Program-made: the position numbers and the translations under genes
In this document: positions 9,430 through 17,848 of the stretch, in pieces
Numbering within the stretch: the stretch's first letter is position 1
Layout: every line of letters starts with the position of its first letter
Notes under the pieces: generated by a model
What the model was told of the DNA's origin: nothing
Database searches by the model: none
Seen by the model: only the letters and a program-made list of their open reading frames with translations
Assembly (NCBI GenBank): GCA_964415365.1
Contig: CAYPYW010000009.1
Span: 25,224-89,223 of the forward strand
Direction of reading: 5' to 3'
DNA length: 64,000 bases
From: Hydromicrobium sp964415365
Lineage (GTDB): Bacteria; Actinomycetota; Humimicrobiia; Humimicrobiales; Humimicrobiaceae

Positions 9430-10596
9430 TTACAACATTTCCAGAAAAGCCTGTACCCTTGTTTTTACCTGGCCTTCTGAAAAATTATTATATTCTACCT
9501 CAAGATATAGAATCGGGACTCCCATCTCATTTAGTCTCTGTTTCAGCAGGGGGAAGGAATAGAGCATAGTATCACAAAATTTTAAACTTATAAATATTAC
9601 CCCTCTTATATTATTTTTAATTATATTATTTTCAATCTCGGCCAATTTCAATCCCAGGTCAGCCATTCTCATACATTGGGGTTTATTTAGGTATCTTTCA
9701 GCTATTGATTCCAGCAAATTCTTACTTTCATCAGGTTCTACCTGTTTTTCAAAATATCTGTTTGAAGTACAGAGATCCTCGGAAGCTAACCTGAAGTTCA
9801 TTGTCGAAAACATTTCCCACAGCCTTTCCTCGGCAATAAAGTTGCCAATAACCATGATAGCAGGAGAGTTTTTGTAATCTGGTTGTAAACCGATTCCATT
9901 TTTAGTACTGGTTTCTTCGATATTTCCGATAAACTCTAAGTATCTTTCCAGATCATCTATAAAGGTTCCGGGTTCGGATACCATGGACAGTTCCATAACC
10001 TTATAGTAAGTAGAGATATATATAAGATGTGACAATCTGGTAAAAGTGTGGCTGTATTTTTTTAAAAGTCTTCTTTTCTTATTAACAAGATTTACCGCAT
10101 TTTTTATTTCTTCCTCATTTATTTTTTTTCCTTCTAAATTTTCAATAAATGTCTTCATATCAACTATATTGTTGGTGAAAAAATCTACAGAATCTTTACT
10201 CTTTATATGTGGAACATCCAACAGATAGGAAGGAGTATCTTTGAGGTATTTGACAGCGGTATCAAATAATCTTCTCATTCCATCGCAGGAATTGGTAAAT
10301 ATTAACGCCTTGAAATTGTCAGAATTGGCTATCAGGCTCTCCCAGCTTGATTTGACATAAGGGCAGAAATTTATGGGAAAGTAACTTTCGGATTTAATTA
10401 TTTTCTTTCTTCCGAATATTCTTACTGGAATGAACCCACCAGCGGTTATAAGTTCTTCGGGAGTGTAGGTGCAGAACCAGCCGACTGCAGCTCTGTTTTC
10501 CGTGGATGAAAGGGTGTTTCCAAAGAAGCTTCTGATATTATTTATTTTGTTTTTTATTGTATTGAGGTTATCTGTTTTTTTTGTATCCTGTGTCAT
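9430..10596 (-). CDS. 2-hydroxyacyl-CoA dehydratase subunit (HgdA/FldC-like)
   Basis: The 388-residue product has the family opening VGWFCTYTPEELITAGGFIP, where the Cys-Thr pair is near the iron-sulfur site, and then FCPYVKSSWE and FTNSCDGMRRL with further cysteines. It ends with GQVKTRVQAFLEML, matching the end of its neighbour. It is thus the second subunit of the heterodimeric dehydratase. The two subunits are distant paralogues of each other, as is typical. It is 31 nt downstream of the GerMN lipoprotein gene, so the operon order is lipoprotein, this subunit, second subunit, activase. Confidence 0.86.
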   Translation of the reverse strand: MTQDTKKTDNLNTIKNKINNIRSFFGNTLSSTENRAAVGWFCTYTPEELITAGGFIPVRIFGRKKIIKSESYFPINFCPYVKSSWESLIANSDNFKALIFTNSCDGMRRLFDTAVKYLKDTPSYLLDVPHIKSKDSVDFFTNNIVDMKTFIENLEGKKINEEEIKNAVNLVNKKRRLLKKYSHTFTRLSHLIYISTYYKVMELSMVSEPGTFIDDLERYLEFIGNIEETSTKNGIGLQPDYKNSPAIMVIGNFIAEERLWEMFSTMNFRLASEDLCTSNRYFEKQVEPDESKNLLESIAERYLNKPQCMRMADLGLKLAEIENNIIKNNIRGVIFISLKFCDTMLYSFPLLKQRLNEMGVPILYLEVEYNNFSEGQVKTRVQAFLEML

Positions 10597-10627
10597 ATTG
10601 ATGCCGTGTATCGTTACTGCCTGCCAG

Positions 10628-11167
10628 TTATGAACTTTTTATGATAGCTTCATTTCTGGTAAATTCTTCATAAATACCTATATGCCCCCAGAAATCTTCT
10701 ACATAAAGCCCGTCTATTTCACCACTTTCCATACCTTCTATAGTTATTTTTACCTTCTTTATTTCCTCAAATTCGGTTAGTGTATTAACGATAGAGAAAA
10801 TGGCCAGAATTTCTGTAGTAGAGCTGTGAGGTATTTCTTCAAAGTTGGTTATAATTTCTTTGCTGAAGTCTACGATGGCCGTACTGTTGGATATTTCTAC
10901 CGAATTAACTTTAACATCGGAAGGGAGAGTGGGGAAAAGCCCGTCACTTTCCGAACCTTTTATCAATTCTTCTAAAACACTTTTGTACAGATCTTTACCT
11001 ACCTGTATTTCCCTTGTTTCTTTTACAAGGTAAGCTTCTGTATCAGTATAGGCAGCAAAATATAAAGATACACTCCGGGTGCAGGATGTCAGTGGTATTA
11101 TGAAAAATACAGTTAATATTAATATTACACCGGCAATGAGAAACCTGTTCAATTTATTTGTTTTCAT
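10628..11167 (-). CDS. GerMN-domain lipoprotein
   Basis: The 179-residue protein has a signal peptide ending at IPLTSC, so it is probably a lipoprotein, followed by one GerMN domain. The domain is shown by SLYFAAYTDTEAYLVKETRE, then YKSVLEELIKGSESDGLFP, and VNSVEISNSTAIVDFSKE. GerMN domains occur in the sporulation and germination protein GerM and in many non-sporulating bacteria, where they act at the cell envelope; no enzymatic role is established. Here it heads the dehydratase operon at 31 nt spacing, an association I cannot explain functionally. A short inverted repeat (CCCTCTA...TAGAGGG at 11208-11227) lies in its leader. Confidence 0.83.
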   Translation of the reverse strand: MKTNKLNRFLIAGVILILTVFFIIPLTSCTRSVSLYFAAYTDTEAYLVKETREIQVGKDLYKSVLEELIKGSESDGLFPTLPSDVKVNSVEISNSTAIVDFSKEIITNFEEIPHSSTTEILAIFSIVNTLTEFEEIKKVKITIEGMESGEIDGLYVEDFWGHIGIYEEFTRNEAIIKSS

Positions 11168-11396
11168 TTTTTGTTCCTGAAGTTTTTATTTTTTAATGTT
11201 GATTCTTTTCCCTCTAATTCTATAGAGGGGCAGATAAAAAAACAATATATAAATTCTGTTGATAATACAAAACATTACAAAATTTGTCTTTCAGATGATA
11301 TTATTATATCAATACTTGCTGTTGCAAAGTATCAGTTATAAATCATAAGAGAGTCATTATTAAGAATTATTTTTTAATTTTTACCTGGGTGGTAGT

Positions 11397-11918
11397 ATGA
11401 TTAACGATAAAGTCTTACTTATAATAGATATGTTGAATGATTTTGTGCTGGATGGGGCGCCGCTGAAGGTTCCAAAGATTAGAAGAATCATCGGACCTAT
11501 AAAGAGAGAAATCGAGAAAGCCAGGAGTGAAGGTTATCCGGTAATATACTTATGCGATAGTCATGAAGAAGATGATAAGGAATTCAAAATGTTTCCTCCC
11601 CATGCTGTGAAAAGTACAGAGGGGTCAAAAATAATCGAAGAATTAAAGCCTCAGGGTAATGATATTATCGTGAGAAAAAGTACATTCTCTGGTTTTTTTA
11701 ATACGAATCTTGATGAAATATTGAAAAAATTATTGGTAAAGAAATTAATAGTCACTGGAGATGTTACAAATATATGTGTTCTCTACACTGTAGCTGATGC
11801 TGTAGTGAGAGGTTATGAGGTTGATGTGGTAAAAGATGCTGTGATTGGCTTAAACAGAAGGGATCATAACTTTGCACTGGATCAGATGCGGAAGGTGCTT
11901 AAAGTAAATATAGTATGA
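11397..11918 (+). CDS. pncA: Nicotinamidase-related cysteine hydrolase (probable PncA)
   Basis: This 173-residue isochorismatase-fold hydrolase has the catalytic Asp in LLIIDMLNDFVLDGA and the nucleophilic Cys in VTGDVTNICVLYT; the Lys of the triad is probably in VRKSTFSGF. DSHEEDDKEFKMFPPHAV resembles the metal-site region of nicotinamidases (Asp and His pattern). The gene is directly followed, 10 nt on, by a nicotinate phosphoribosyltransferase gene. That context supports deamidation of nicotinamide to nicotinate as the first step of NAD salvage. A weak TTGCTG (11316) and TATAAA (11337) pair with only 15 nt between them could be its promoter. The fold is certain; the nicotinamidase assignment rests partly on context. 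Confidence 0.84.
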   Translation: MINDKVLLIIDMLNDFVLDGAPLKVPKIRRIIGPIKREIEKARSEGYPVIYLCDSHEEDDKEFKMFPPHAVKSTEGSKIIEELKPQGNDIIVRKSTFSGFFNTNLDEILKKLLVKKLIVTGDVTNICVLYTVADAVVRGYEVDVVKDAVIGLNRRDHNFALDQMRKVLKVNIV

Positions 11919-11928
11919 GAGGTGTGCA

Positions 11929-13098
11929 ATGTTTCATATAGCAAGTGCCGATGATATAAAGAAAGGCAGATTAACTGACATATATTTCAAGAGAACAGAA
12001 GAGATATTAAAGAGTATCGGTAGGAATCCTGTGGTTAAAGCTGAAATATTTTTAAAAGGTTTCCCTGGTGGCTACCGGTGGGGAATTCTAGCTGGAATAG
12101 AAGAGACCATAAGGCTTCTTTCAGATGTTGATAAAATCTCGATAAGATGTATGCCTGAAGGAACGGTGTTTAAGGACTTCCAGCCGGTTATGATAATAGA
12201 AGGAAAGTATCTGGACTTCGGCATATATGAGACAGCTATTTTGGGTTTTCTTTGCCAGGCGAGCGGGACAGCAACAAAAGCGGCGAGGTGCAAGCTGGCT
12301 GCAGGGGATAAGTCGATTTATAGTTTCGGAGCCAGGAGAATACATCCGGCCATAGCACCTATGGTTGAAAGGAGCGCTTTTATAGGCGGGGCTGACGGAG
12401 TTTCTACAACTCTTGGTGCGGAACTAATTGGTCAGGAACCGGTTGGAACCATACCGCATGCCCTGGTTCTGATTATGGGTGATACTGTAGAAGCTACCAG
12501 AGCTTTTAACCAGGTGATTAAGTCAAAAATTAAGAGAATTTCTCTTATTGATACCTTTGGTGACGAGAAATTTGAAGCTATAAGAGTTGCCGAAGGTTTA
12601 GGGAAGGATTTATTTGGGGTTAGATTAGATACTCCTTCATCCAGAAGAGGAAATTTTAAGAAGATTTTGGAGGAAGTGAGATGGGAACTGGATATAAGAG
12701 GATTTGAAAATGTCAGGCTGATTGTGAGCGGGGGGCTCGATGAAGAAGATATTTTGAAATTAAGAGATATAGTGGATGCATTTGGAATCGGAACAGCTAT
12801 AAGCGGAGCAAGTGTATTTGATTTTTCGCTTGATATTGTAGAGATTGAGGGAAGGAAAATATCAAAGAGAGGAAAAATGTCCGGGGCAAAGAAGGTAATA
12901 AGATGCCAGAATTGCTTCAGCGATCGAATTGTATTGGAAGATAGGAAAGCATCTGATTATAGATGTGTTGAATGCAATGGTGCTTTTAAAGATATTTTTG
13001 TGGATGCAATAAAAGAAGGGGAAATCTTATATGATTTTCCGGCCGCTTCAGATATAAGGAAAAATGTCACCAGCCAATTTAAATTTTTAGAACTTTAA
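11929..13098 (+). CDS. pncB: Nicotinate phosphoribosyltransferase with C-terminal zinc ribbon
   Basis: The 389-residue protein joins nicotinate to PRPP to give nicotinate mononucleotide. The core motifs are SFGARRIHPAIAPMVERSAF, DGVSTTLGAELIGQEPVGTI with PHAL after it, LIDTFGDEK, and VSGGLDEEDILKL, all typical of the compact bacterial and archaeal NAPRTase branch. After residue 320 it adds a zinc ribbon, CQNC followed by CVEC about 25 residues later, which some members of this branch carry. It follows the nicotinamidase gene by 10 nt, with an AGAGGTG ribosome-binding site, so the pair forms a two-step NAD salvage unit. Confidence in function is high. Confidence 0.92.
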   Translation: MFHIASADDIKKGRLTDIYFKRTEEILKSIGRNPVVKAEIFLKGFPGGYRWGILAGIEETIRLLSDVDKISIRCMPEGTVFKDFQPVMIIEGKYLDFGIYETAILGFLCQASGTATKAARCKLAAGDKSIYSFGARRIHPAIAPMVERSAFIGGADGVSTTLGAELIGQEPVGTIPHALVLIMGDTVEATRAFNQVIKSKIKRISLIDTFGDEKFEAIRVAEGLGKDLFGVRLDTPSSRRGNFKKILEEVRWELDIRGFENVRLIVSGGLDEEDILKLRDIVDAFGIGTAISGASVFDFSLDIVEIEGRKISKRGKMSGAKKVIRCQNCFSDRIVLEDRKASDYRCVECNGAFKDIFVDAIKEGEILYDFPAASDIRKNVTSQFKFLEL

Positions 13099-13114
13099 TC
13101 AGGAGAGGGACTTT

Positions 13115-13795
13115 ATGGGGGTAAAATTATTTTTAATCAGGCACGGGCAGACGTTGTGGAATGAAGAAGGAAGATATCAGGGAGATAAAGATATTAGCTT
13201 GACCAGCGAAGGCATCCGACAGGCAAAGCTTGCAGCAAAGTATCTTTCAAAAGTAAATTTTTCCAATATTTACAGCAGCCCGTTAAAAAGAGCTTTGGAT
13301 ACGGCAGATATCATAAAAAAAAGCAGGAATTTAGAGGTAAAGGTAATAATAAGGGAGGATTTGAAGGAGATAAATTTTGGAAAATGGGAAGGAATGAAAT
13401 TTGATGAGATAAATAAACAGTTTCACGATGATTATCAGAATTGGTTAAAGGACCCCTATAATAGTTCCCCCACTGGAGGAGAGAGTTTTAAGCGGGTACA
13501 GGAGAGAGCTGTGGCTGAAATCGATAATATAGTAAGTGAGAATGAGGATAGAAGCAGCGTTGCTGTAATAACTCACGGAGGAATAATACTTTCACTGCTG
13601 GTACACTGGCTTCAAATCCCTATAAGCAGGTGGAGATCCATTATTCAGCGGCAGGGGGCAATAAATATCGTGGTGATTGATAGGGGATTTCCATATATTT
13701 CGACAATAAATTACACTGGCCATCTCAAACCTCTATATGATGATAGAGAGGACAAAGTTATAGAGGTTTATAGTGGCCTGAGAAGTAAAAATTAA
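13115..13795 (+). CDS. Histidine phosphatase family protein (phosphoglycerate mutase-like)
   Basis: The 226-residue protein has the phosphatase signature FLIRHGQTLWNEEGRYQG with the phosphorylated His, then YSSPLKRALDTA, the Glu-bearing FGKWEGMKFDEI and the second catalytic His in AVITHGGIILSLL. Members include cofactor-dependent phosphoglycerate mutase, alpha-ribazole phosphatase and broad acid phosphatases, and the sequence alone does not separate them. The WEG and GGESF motifs favour the phosphatase (CobC/GpmB) side over true mutases. It follows the NAD salvage pair by 16 nt with an AGGAGAGG ribosome-binding site and may belong to the same operon. Confidence 0.85.
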   Translation: MGVKLFLIRHGQTLWNEEGRYQGDKDISLTSEGIRQAKLAAKYLSKVNFSNIYSSPLKRALDTADIIKKSRNLEVKVIIREDLKEINFGKWEGMKFDEINKQFHDDYQNWLKDPYNSSPTGGESFKRVQERAVAEIDNIVSENEDRSSVAVITHGGIILSLLVHWLQIPISRWRSIIQRQGAINIVVIDRGFPYISTINYTGHLKPLYDDREDKVIEVYSGLRSKN

Positions 13796-13878
13796 ATTAG
13801 TGAAACCGAACTTTCTACCAAATCTTAAAACCGATATTTTTCGTTGTTAGCTATAAAAAAATAATTTTGAGTCTGCGG

Positions 13879-13907
13879 CAAATTTGAAAAATGACAAATT
13901 TGAAAAA
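13879..13907 (+). repeat. Two 13-nt direct repeats upstream of the MscS gene
   Basis: CAAATTTGAAAAA occurs at 13879-13891 and again at 13895-13907, with 3 nt between copies. Each copy contains the palindrome CAAATTTG. The pair sits 22 nt before the mechanosensitive channel gene and could be a regulator site or a slippage product. Confidence 0.5.
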
Positions 13908-13929
13908 AATTTAAAGGGGTGCTTGAGAG

Positions 13930-14805
13930 ATGGAAGATAGTGCTGAAACTTTGCAAGTTACTACAGGAAGCATTTTTAAAAACTTTCTAAATAACTGGCT
14001 TAACATAGTAATAGTATTAGTCGTTTTATTGGTTGTAATACTGGTAGTTAGAATTGTTACCAGGCGAATGAGGAGACTGGTCGAAAGAAAAATCAGCGAT
14101 GAAAAAATGATAATCAAGAAGCGCACTTTTACTCTTACGAGTGTTGTATCTAATTTGGTAATTATGGTCTCAGCAATAGCTGCTATATTGGTGATTGCTG
14201 ATCAGGTCGGGATAAGTGTTACTCCTTTACTTGCAGGTGCCGGGGTTGCTGGTATTGTAATTGGTTTTGGTGCCCAGAGTCTTATAAAGGATTTAATAAA
14301 CGGAACATTTATCTTACTGGAACAGTGGTATCAGGTAAATGACGTTATAACTGTAGGAGATACCTCAGGGGTTGTTGAAAAGTTTAATCTAAGAACTACA
14401 GTAATAAGAGATCTGGAGGGAACTCTGCACTTTATACCTAATGGTGAGATTACCAAATTAAGCAACCGTACACATACGTGGTCAAGAGCTCTTGTAAATG
14501 TTAGCGTTCATTACAGTGAGAATACGGATAGAGTGATAGAAGTCCTGGAGGCAGTATTTGATGAGTTGATGGAAGATAGTAAGTACAAGGATTCCATTTT
14601 AGAGAGGCCAACTATTCTGGGTGATGGTGGTGTAAGTGAACTTGGAGACTCGTCAGTTGTATTTACCGTTATCTGCAAGGTAAAACCTGCTGAGCAGTGG
14701 ACTATTGGAAGACAATTAAGAAAAAGAATAAAAGATAAATTCGACCAGGTAGGAATTGAGATTCCTTATCCTTGCACAAATATATACTTAAGAAATAAAG
14801 ATTAG
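13930..14805 (+). CDS. mscS: Small-conductance mechanosensitive channel (MscS family)
   Basis: The 291-residue protein has an N-terminal transmembrane helix (about residues 22-44), a second one around residues 70-90, and the pore-lining TM3 region PLLAGAGVAGIVIGFGAQSL with its Gly/Ala packing pattern. The MscS beta domain follows, marked by DLINGTFILLEQWYQVNDVI and the HFIPNGEITKLSNRT segment, and then the alpha-beta C-terminal domain. It opens under membrane tension to release solutes during hypo-osmotic shock. Length and topology match the small MscS type. A GGGGTG ribosome-binding site precedes the ATG. Confidence 0.92.
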   Translation: MEDSAETLQVTTGSIFKNFLNNWLNIVIVLVVLLVVILVVRIVTRRMRRLVERKISDEKMIIKKRTFTLTSVVSNLVIMVSAIAAILVIADQVGISVTPLLAGAGVAGIVIGFGAQSLIKDLINGTFILLEQWYQVNDVITVGDTSGVVEKFNLRTTVIRDLEGTLHFIPNGEITKLSNRTHTWSRALVNVSVHYSENTDRVIEVLEAVFDELMEDSKYKDSILERPTILGDGGVSELGDSSVVFTVICKVKPAEQWTIGRQLRKRIKDKFDQVGIEIPYPCTNIYLRNKD

Positions 14806-14867
14806 AGTGAGCCCTTTTCTGTTTGGAGGATTTAAGTAAAACAACAGAATTTAAGCAGAATTAATTA

Positions 14868-14894
14868 TTGATTATTGGTTTCAAATGTTATAAT
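14868..14894 (+). promoter_or_regulatory. Probable promoter of the rpsF operon
   Basis: A perfect TATAAT at 14889-14894 is preceded by TGT, giving an extended -10 (TGnTATAAT). TTGATT at 14868-14873 could serve as -35, but only 15 nt separate the two. Transcription would begin near 14901, about 110 nt before rpsF, leaving room for a regulated leader. Confidence 0.6.
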
Positions 14895-14954
14895 ATGCCT
14901 AGTGGTAATAAAGGTGAAAGAATAAAAAAATCTTTTTTATCTTATTATCTTTCT

Positions 14955-14974
14955 GTTCTACTTTACAGTAGAAC
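14955..14974 (+). promoter_or_regulatory. Hairpin in the rpsF leader
   Basis: GTTCTACT and AGTAGAAC form a perfect 8-bp stem around a TTAC loop, 39 nt before the rpsF start. In several bacteria an S6:S18 complex binds a hairpin in the rpsF leader and represses translation. This hairpin lies at a suitable place, but I do not see the CCG bulge typical of the described motif, so the link is inference. Confidence 0.45.
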
Positions 14975-15012
14975 CTAATTTATTAAAATTAGTCCACAGG
15001 AGGATTAAGAGA

Positions 15013-15303
15013 TTGAGAAATTATGAATTGGTGGTTATTTTTGACCCATCCCTCGAGGAAGAAGCTGTCGGTAAAGAGTTATCCAAAATTACCTCATTGA
15101 TTGAGAAAGAAAAATGCGAAGTTTCTAATATTGACAAGTGGGGAGTTCGAAAGTTAGCCTATCCTATTAAAAAACAGGAAAGCGGTTATTACATCATAGT
15201 TTATTTTAAGGGTAAAAGCAGTATTATTTCTGAACTGGATAGAGTAAACAAAATCAATGATAAAATATTGCGTCATCTGATTGTAAAAAGCGATGAATCT
15301 TAA
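15013..15303 (+). CDS. rpsF: 30S ribosomal protein S6
   Basis: The 96-residue product starts MRNYELVVIFDPSLEEE and contains the S6 core segment WGVRKLAYPIKKQESGYYI. A TTG start is chosen because it gives the canonical MRNYELV opening and follows AGGAGG by 9 nt; the only nearby ATG is out of frame. S6 pairs with S18 on the platform of the small ribosomal subunit. It is the first gene of the rpsF-ssb-rpsR operon, with ssb beginning 35 nt later. Confidence 0.95.
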   Translation: MRNYELVVIFDPSLEEEAVGKELSKITSLIEKEKCEVSNIDKWGVRKLAYPIKKQESGYYIIVYFKGKSSIISELDRVNKINDKILRHLIVKSDES

Positions 15304-15338
15304 ATGATTACAAATTAATCAAAAGAAGGTGGATCATC

Positions 15339-15821
15339 ATGGCTTTTGGTGTTAATTATATAACTATTCTGGGAAATTTGACCAGAGATCCTGAGCTCAG
15401 GTTTACCCCAAATGGTACTGCAGTGGTAAGCTTTGGGCTCGCAGTTAACCGGAATGTTCAGAATAAAAATTCCGGTGAATGGGAAACCCAGGTGGATTTC
15501 TTTAATGTCACTGCGTGGTACAAACTGGCAGAAAACTGTGCTGAAAGTTTAAATAAAGGAGACAGAGTTCTGGTTTCAGGAAGACTTTCACAGGATAGCT
15601 GGGAAAGCAAGGAAGGTCAGAAAAGATCAACAGTAAGAATTATTGCCAGTGTAGTAGCACCCAGCCTGGAGTTTGCTTCTTGTAAAATTGAGAAAAATCC
15701 GAGAGCAGAAGAGGGGATAGCCGGTAGGGGAGCACCCGTCGGTGGAGCACCTGGCGAGGCTACATCTGGTGAAGGCGATATTGAAGAAGCTGACTTTAGT
15801 GATGAAGATATACCATTTTAA
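15339..15821 (+). CDS. ssb: Single-stranded DNA-binding protein
   Basis: The 160-residue protein has an N-terminal OB fold, with ITILGNLTRDPELRFTPNGT at the start, then the WETQVDFFNVTAW core and GDRVLVSGRLSQDSWESKEG. A Gly-rich linker follows, and the protein ends in the acidic tip DFSDEDIPF, the tail that recruits replication and repair proteins. It acts as a tetramer on single-stranded DNA. The position between rpsF and rpsR is the classic arrangement. A GAAGGTGG ribosome-binding site precedes the ATG. Confidence 0.96.
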   Translation: MAFGVNYITILGNLTRDPELRFTPNGTAVVSFGLAVNRNVQNKNSGEWETQVDFFNVTAWYKLAENCAESLNKGDRVLVSGRLSQDSWESKEGQKRSTVRIIASVVAPSLEFASCKIEKNPRAEEGIAGRGAPVGGAPGEATSGEGDIEEADFSDEDIPF

Positions 15822-15858
15822 GTATGGTTTAATTTGAATGTAAAAGGAGAAACTTTAA

Positions 15859-16155
15859 TTGGCTAGGAAAAATAAAAATAATAGGAATGACAGAAATCTG
15901 AGAAATGCATCTTTAAGAAGTGCAACCGGTTCTATGCTTAATTTGAGGCAGAGAAAGAGATTCTGTTATTTCTGCAGGGAGAACATTACCAGTATTGATT
16001 ATAAGAATGTGAGCTTGCTTGAAAAGTTTATTTCTGATAAGGGCAAGATAAGGCCAAAAAGGTCTACTGGAAATTGTGTGCAGCATCAGAGAAAGATAGC
16101 TATGGCTGTTAAAAGAGCAAGAGTTATTGCTCTTATGCCTTATTTTAAAAGATGA
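15859..16155 (+). CDS. rpsR: 30S ribosomal protein S18 (zinc-type)
   Basis: The 98-residue product contains the S18 core RQRKRFCYFCRENITSIDYK, then RPKRSTGNCVQHQRKIAMAV and the end ARVIALMPYF. The CxxC pair and the later Cys-His pattern (CVQH) could bind zinc, as in C+ type S18 proteins. Translation begins at TTG 15859, preceded by AAAGGAG; the N-terminal 25 residues are rich in Arg and Asn. S18 binds S6 on the 30S platform. It is the third gene of the operon. Confidence 0.95.
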   Translation: MARKNKNNRNDRNLRNASLRSATGSMLNLRQRKRFCYFCRENITSIDYKNVSLLEKFISDKGKIRPKRSTGNCVQHQRKIAMAVKRARVIALMPYFKR

Positions 16156-16156
16156 T

Positions 16157-17143
16157 ATGTCCTTTGATAATTTAAAAAATACTAAAATTGGAAGATTAAA
16201 TCTGGTAGTACTTACTGTATTTACTTTTTTATCTGTAGTTTTTGCTGCATATATACCATTTTTTGGGATTATAGGAATGGTATTAGTACCTGTTCCGGCT
16301 ACCCTGCTGGTTCTTTGCGGCAGAATAAGAGATGGTATAATCTGTGCGGTTGTAGCCTGTCTTGTATTAATTTATCCTGATTACATGCTTGCGCCGGTTG
16401 CTGCGGTTTTGATAATTGCAATTTCTTTGATTTACAGGAATTCTATCAATAAGGATAAAAGTAAATTATTTACCATAGGTAGCATTTTTTTAGCATTTTG
16501 TGGGGCAGTATTACTGTATATTATACTTGAGTCTGCTGTGAGTGGGGCCAATTTCGTAAGTGAGTTTTTCAAAAACTATAACACTTACATTGACCAGATA
16601 TCCAGTGACCAGTTTATTTCAGGATATACTGGATTACTATTAATTGACCAGTCCCAGCTTGATGATATTTTCAATCAGGTTCGTGATATTTTGAAATTTA
16701 TTCCTTATATTGTTCCGGGAATTTTAGTAGTTTTATTTTCTTTTATAAGTGTTATAAATTATATAGTAACTTACGCTGTACTTAGAAGGTATAATATTCA
16801 TATAAAGCCATTTTTATCTTTCAAGGAATGGGAACTCCCCTGGTACTATTGTTGGGGAGCAATTTTAGGGCTGGTATTGGTGCTGATACCTTCCGGCGGC
16901 CAGAGTTTAAGTAAAATAATAGACATCATTGGATTTAATCTAATAATTATTTTTGGTCTGTTGTATCTGGTTCTTGGGGTTTCAGTACTTTGGGGAATAC
17001 TGGAAAGGTTTAGAGTTACATTTGTCTGGAGAGTAGGTATTTTTGTAATAATGGGTTTGTTTTTTGGATTTGCAATATTAATCCTGCCATTTTTAGGATT
17101 AATTGATATATGGGTTAATTTTAGAAGGTTAAATAGGGGGTAG
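16157..17143 (+). CDS. DUF2232 (YybS-like) membrane protein
   Basis: The product has about 328 residues from ATG 16157, immediately after the rpsR stop. A longer frame from TTG 16127 would overlap rpsR and lacks a ribosome-binding site. It is almost entirely hydrophobic, with about eight to nine transmembrane helices including VLTVFTFLSVVFAAYIPFFG and the closing GIFVIMGLFFGFAILILPFL. Position between rpsR and rplI, plus topology, match the DUF2232/YybS family of Bacillota; these resemble membrane S components, but no function is established. The phosphodiesterase gene gdpP, which often follows YybS, is absent here. Confidence 0.78.
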   Translation: MSFDNLKNTKIGRLNLVVLTVFTFLSVVFAAYIPFFGIIGMVLVPVPATLLVLCGRIRDGIICAVVACLVLIYPDYMLAPVAAVLIIAISLIYRNSINKDKSKLFTIGSIFLAFCGAVLLYIILESAVSGANFVSEFFKNYNTYIDQISSDQFISGYTGLLLIDQSQLDDIFNQVRDILKFIPYIVPGILVVLFSFISVINYIVTYAVLRRYNIHIKPFLSFKEWELPWYYCWGAILGLVLVLIPSGGQSLSKIIDIIGFNLIIIFGLLYLVLGVSVLWGILERFRVTFVWRVGIFVIMGLFFGFAILILPFLGLIDIWVNFRRLNRG

Positions 17144-17179
17144 TCAATTTAGTCTTGAAGCAGAAGATAGGAGGAAAAT

Positions 17180-17845
17180 TTGAAAGTTATACTTACCAAG
17201 TATCATGAAAAATTGGGAGATGTGGGAGACACAGTAGAGGTAAAATCCGGTTATGCAAATAATTATTTAATACCTAATAGTCTGGCACTGCCCGCGACCA
17301 GAGGGAATATAAATCAGATGGAGCTGGTAAAGAAAGCTGCTTTAAAGGTTGAAGCCAGAAATATAAAAGAAGCAGAAGAGCTTGCTGAAAAGCTGGAAGG
17401 GCTTCAGGTTACCTTTATTGTGAAAACCGGCGAAGAGGGAAAACTCTACGGCTCTATAACTAATAAAGATGTTGCTGAAAAAATCTCTGAGGAAAGAAAG
17501 ATAGAGATAGATAGAAAGAAAATCGATATGCAGGAGCATATAAAAGAATTAGGGGAATATGAGATAGAATTAAAGTTATATAAAGAAGTTAAGAGTCTTG
17601 TAAAGGTAAAAGTGGAGCCAGACGAGGAATCAAAGGAATTAATTGAAGCGCATAAGGCAGAAAAAGAAAAAGCTGAAAGTCTGACTGAGCAGGAGAAACA
17701 GAAGACAGAAGAAGAGAAGAGCGAAAAAGGAAAGGCAGAAGCTAAAGGCAAAGATGGTTCGGGAAAAGTAGGGAAAGAAGAAATAGAGAGAGAAGAAAAG
17801 AAAGAAGCCAGGATTAAATCTAAATCCAGAGATAAAGATAAGTAG
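17180..17845 (+). CDS. rplI: 50S ribosomal protein L9 with a long charged tail
   Basis: The N-terminal domain is unmistakable: MKVILTKYHEKLGDVGDTVE, then VKSGYANNYLIPNSLALPAT. The connecting helix and the C-terminal RNA-binding domain (KLYGSITNKDVAEKI) follow to about residue 148. Beyond that, some 70 extra residues consist almost only of Lys, Glu, Ser and Gly, so the protein reaches 221 residues against the usual 147-150. TTG 17180 is the start, behind ATAGGAGG. L9 binds 23S rRNA and limits frameshifting. The tail is probably disordered. Confidence 0.94.
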   Translation: MKVILTKYHEKLGDVGDTVEVKSGYANNYLIPNSLALPATRGNINQMELVKKAALKVEARNIKEAEELAEKLEGLQVTFIVKTGEEGKLYGSITNKDVAEKISEERKIEIDRKKIDMQEHIKELGEYEIELKLYKEVKSLVKVKVEPDEESKELIEAHKAEKEKAESLTEQEKQKTEEEKSEKGKAEAKGKDGSGKVGKEEIEREEKKEARIKSKSRDKDK

Positions 17846-17848
17846 TTT

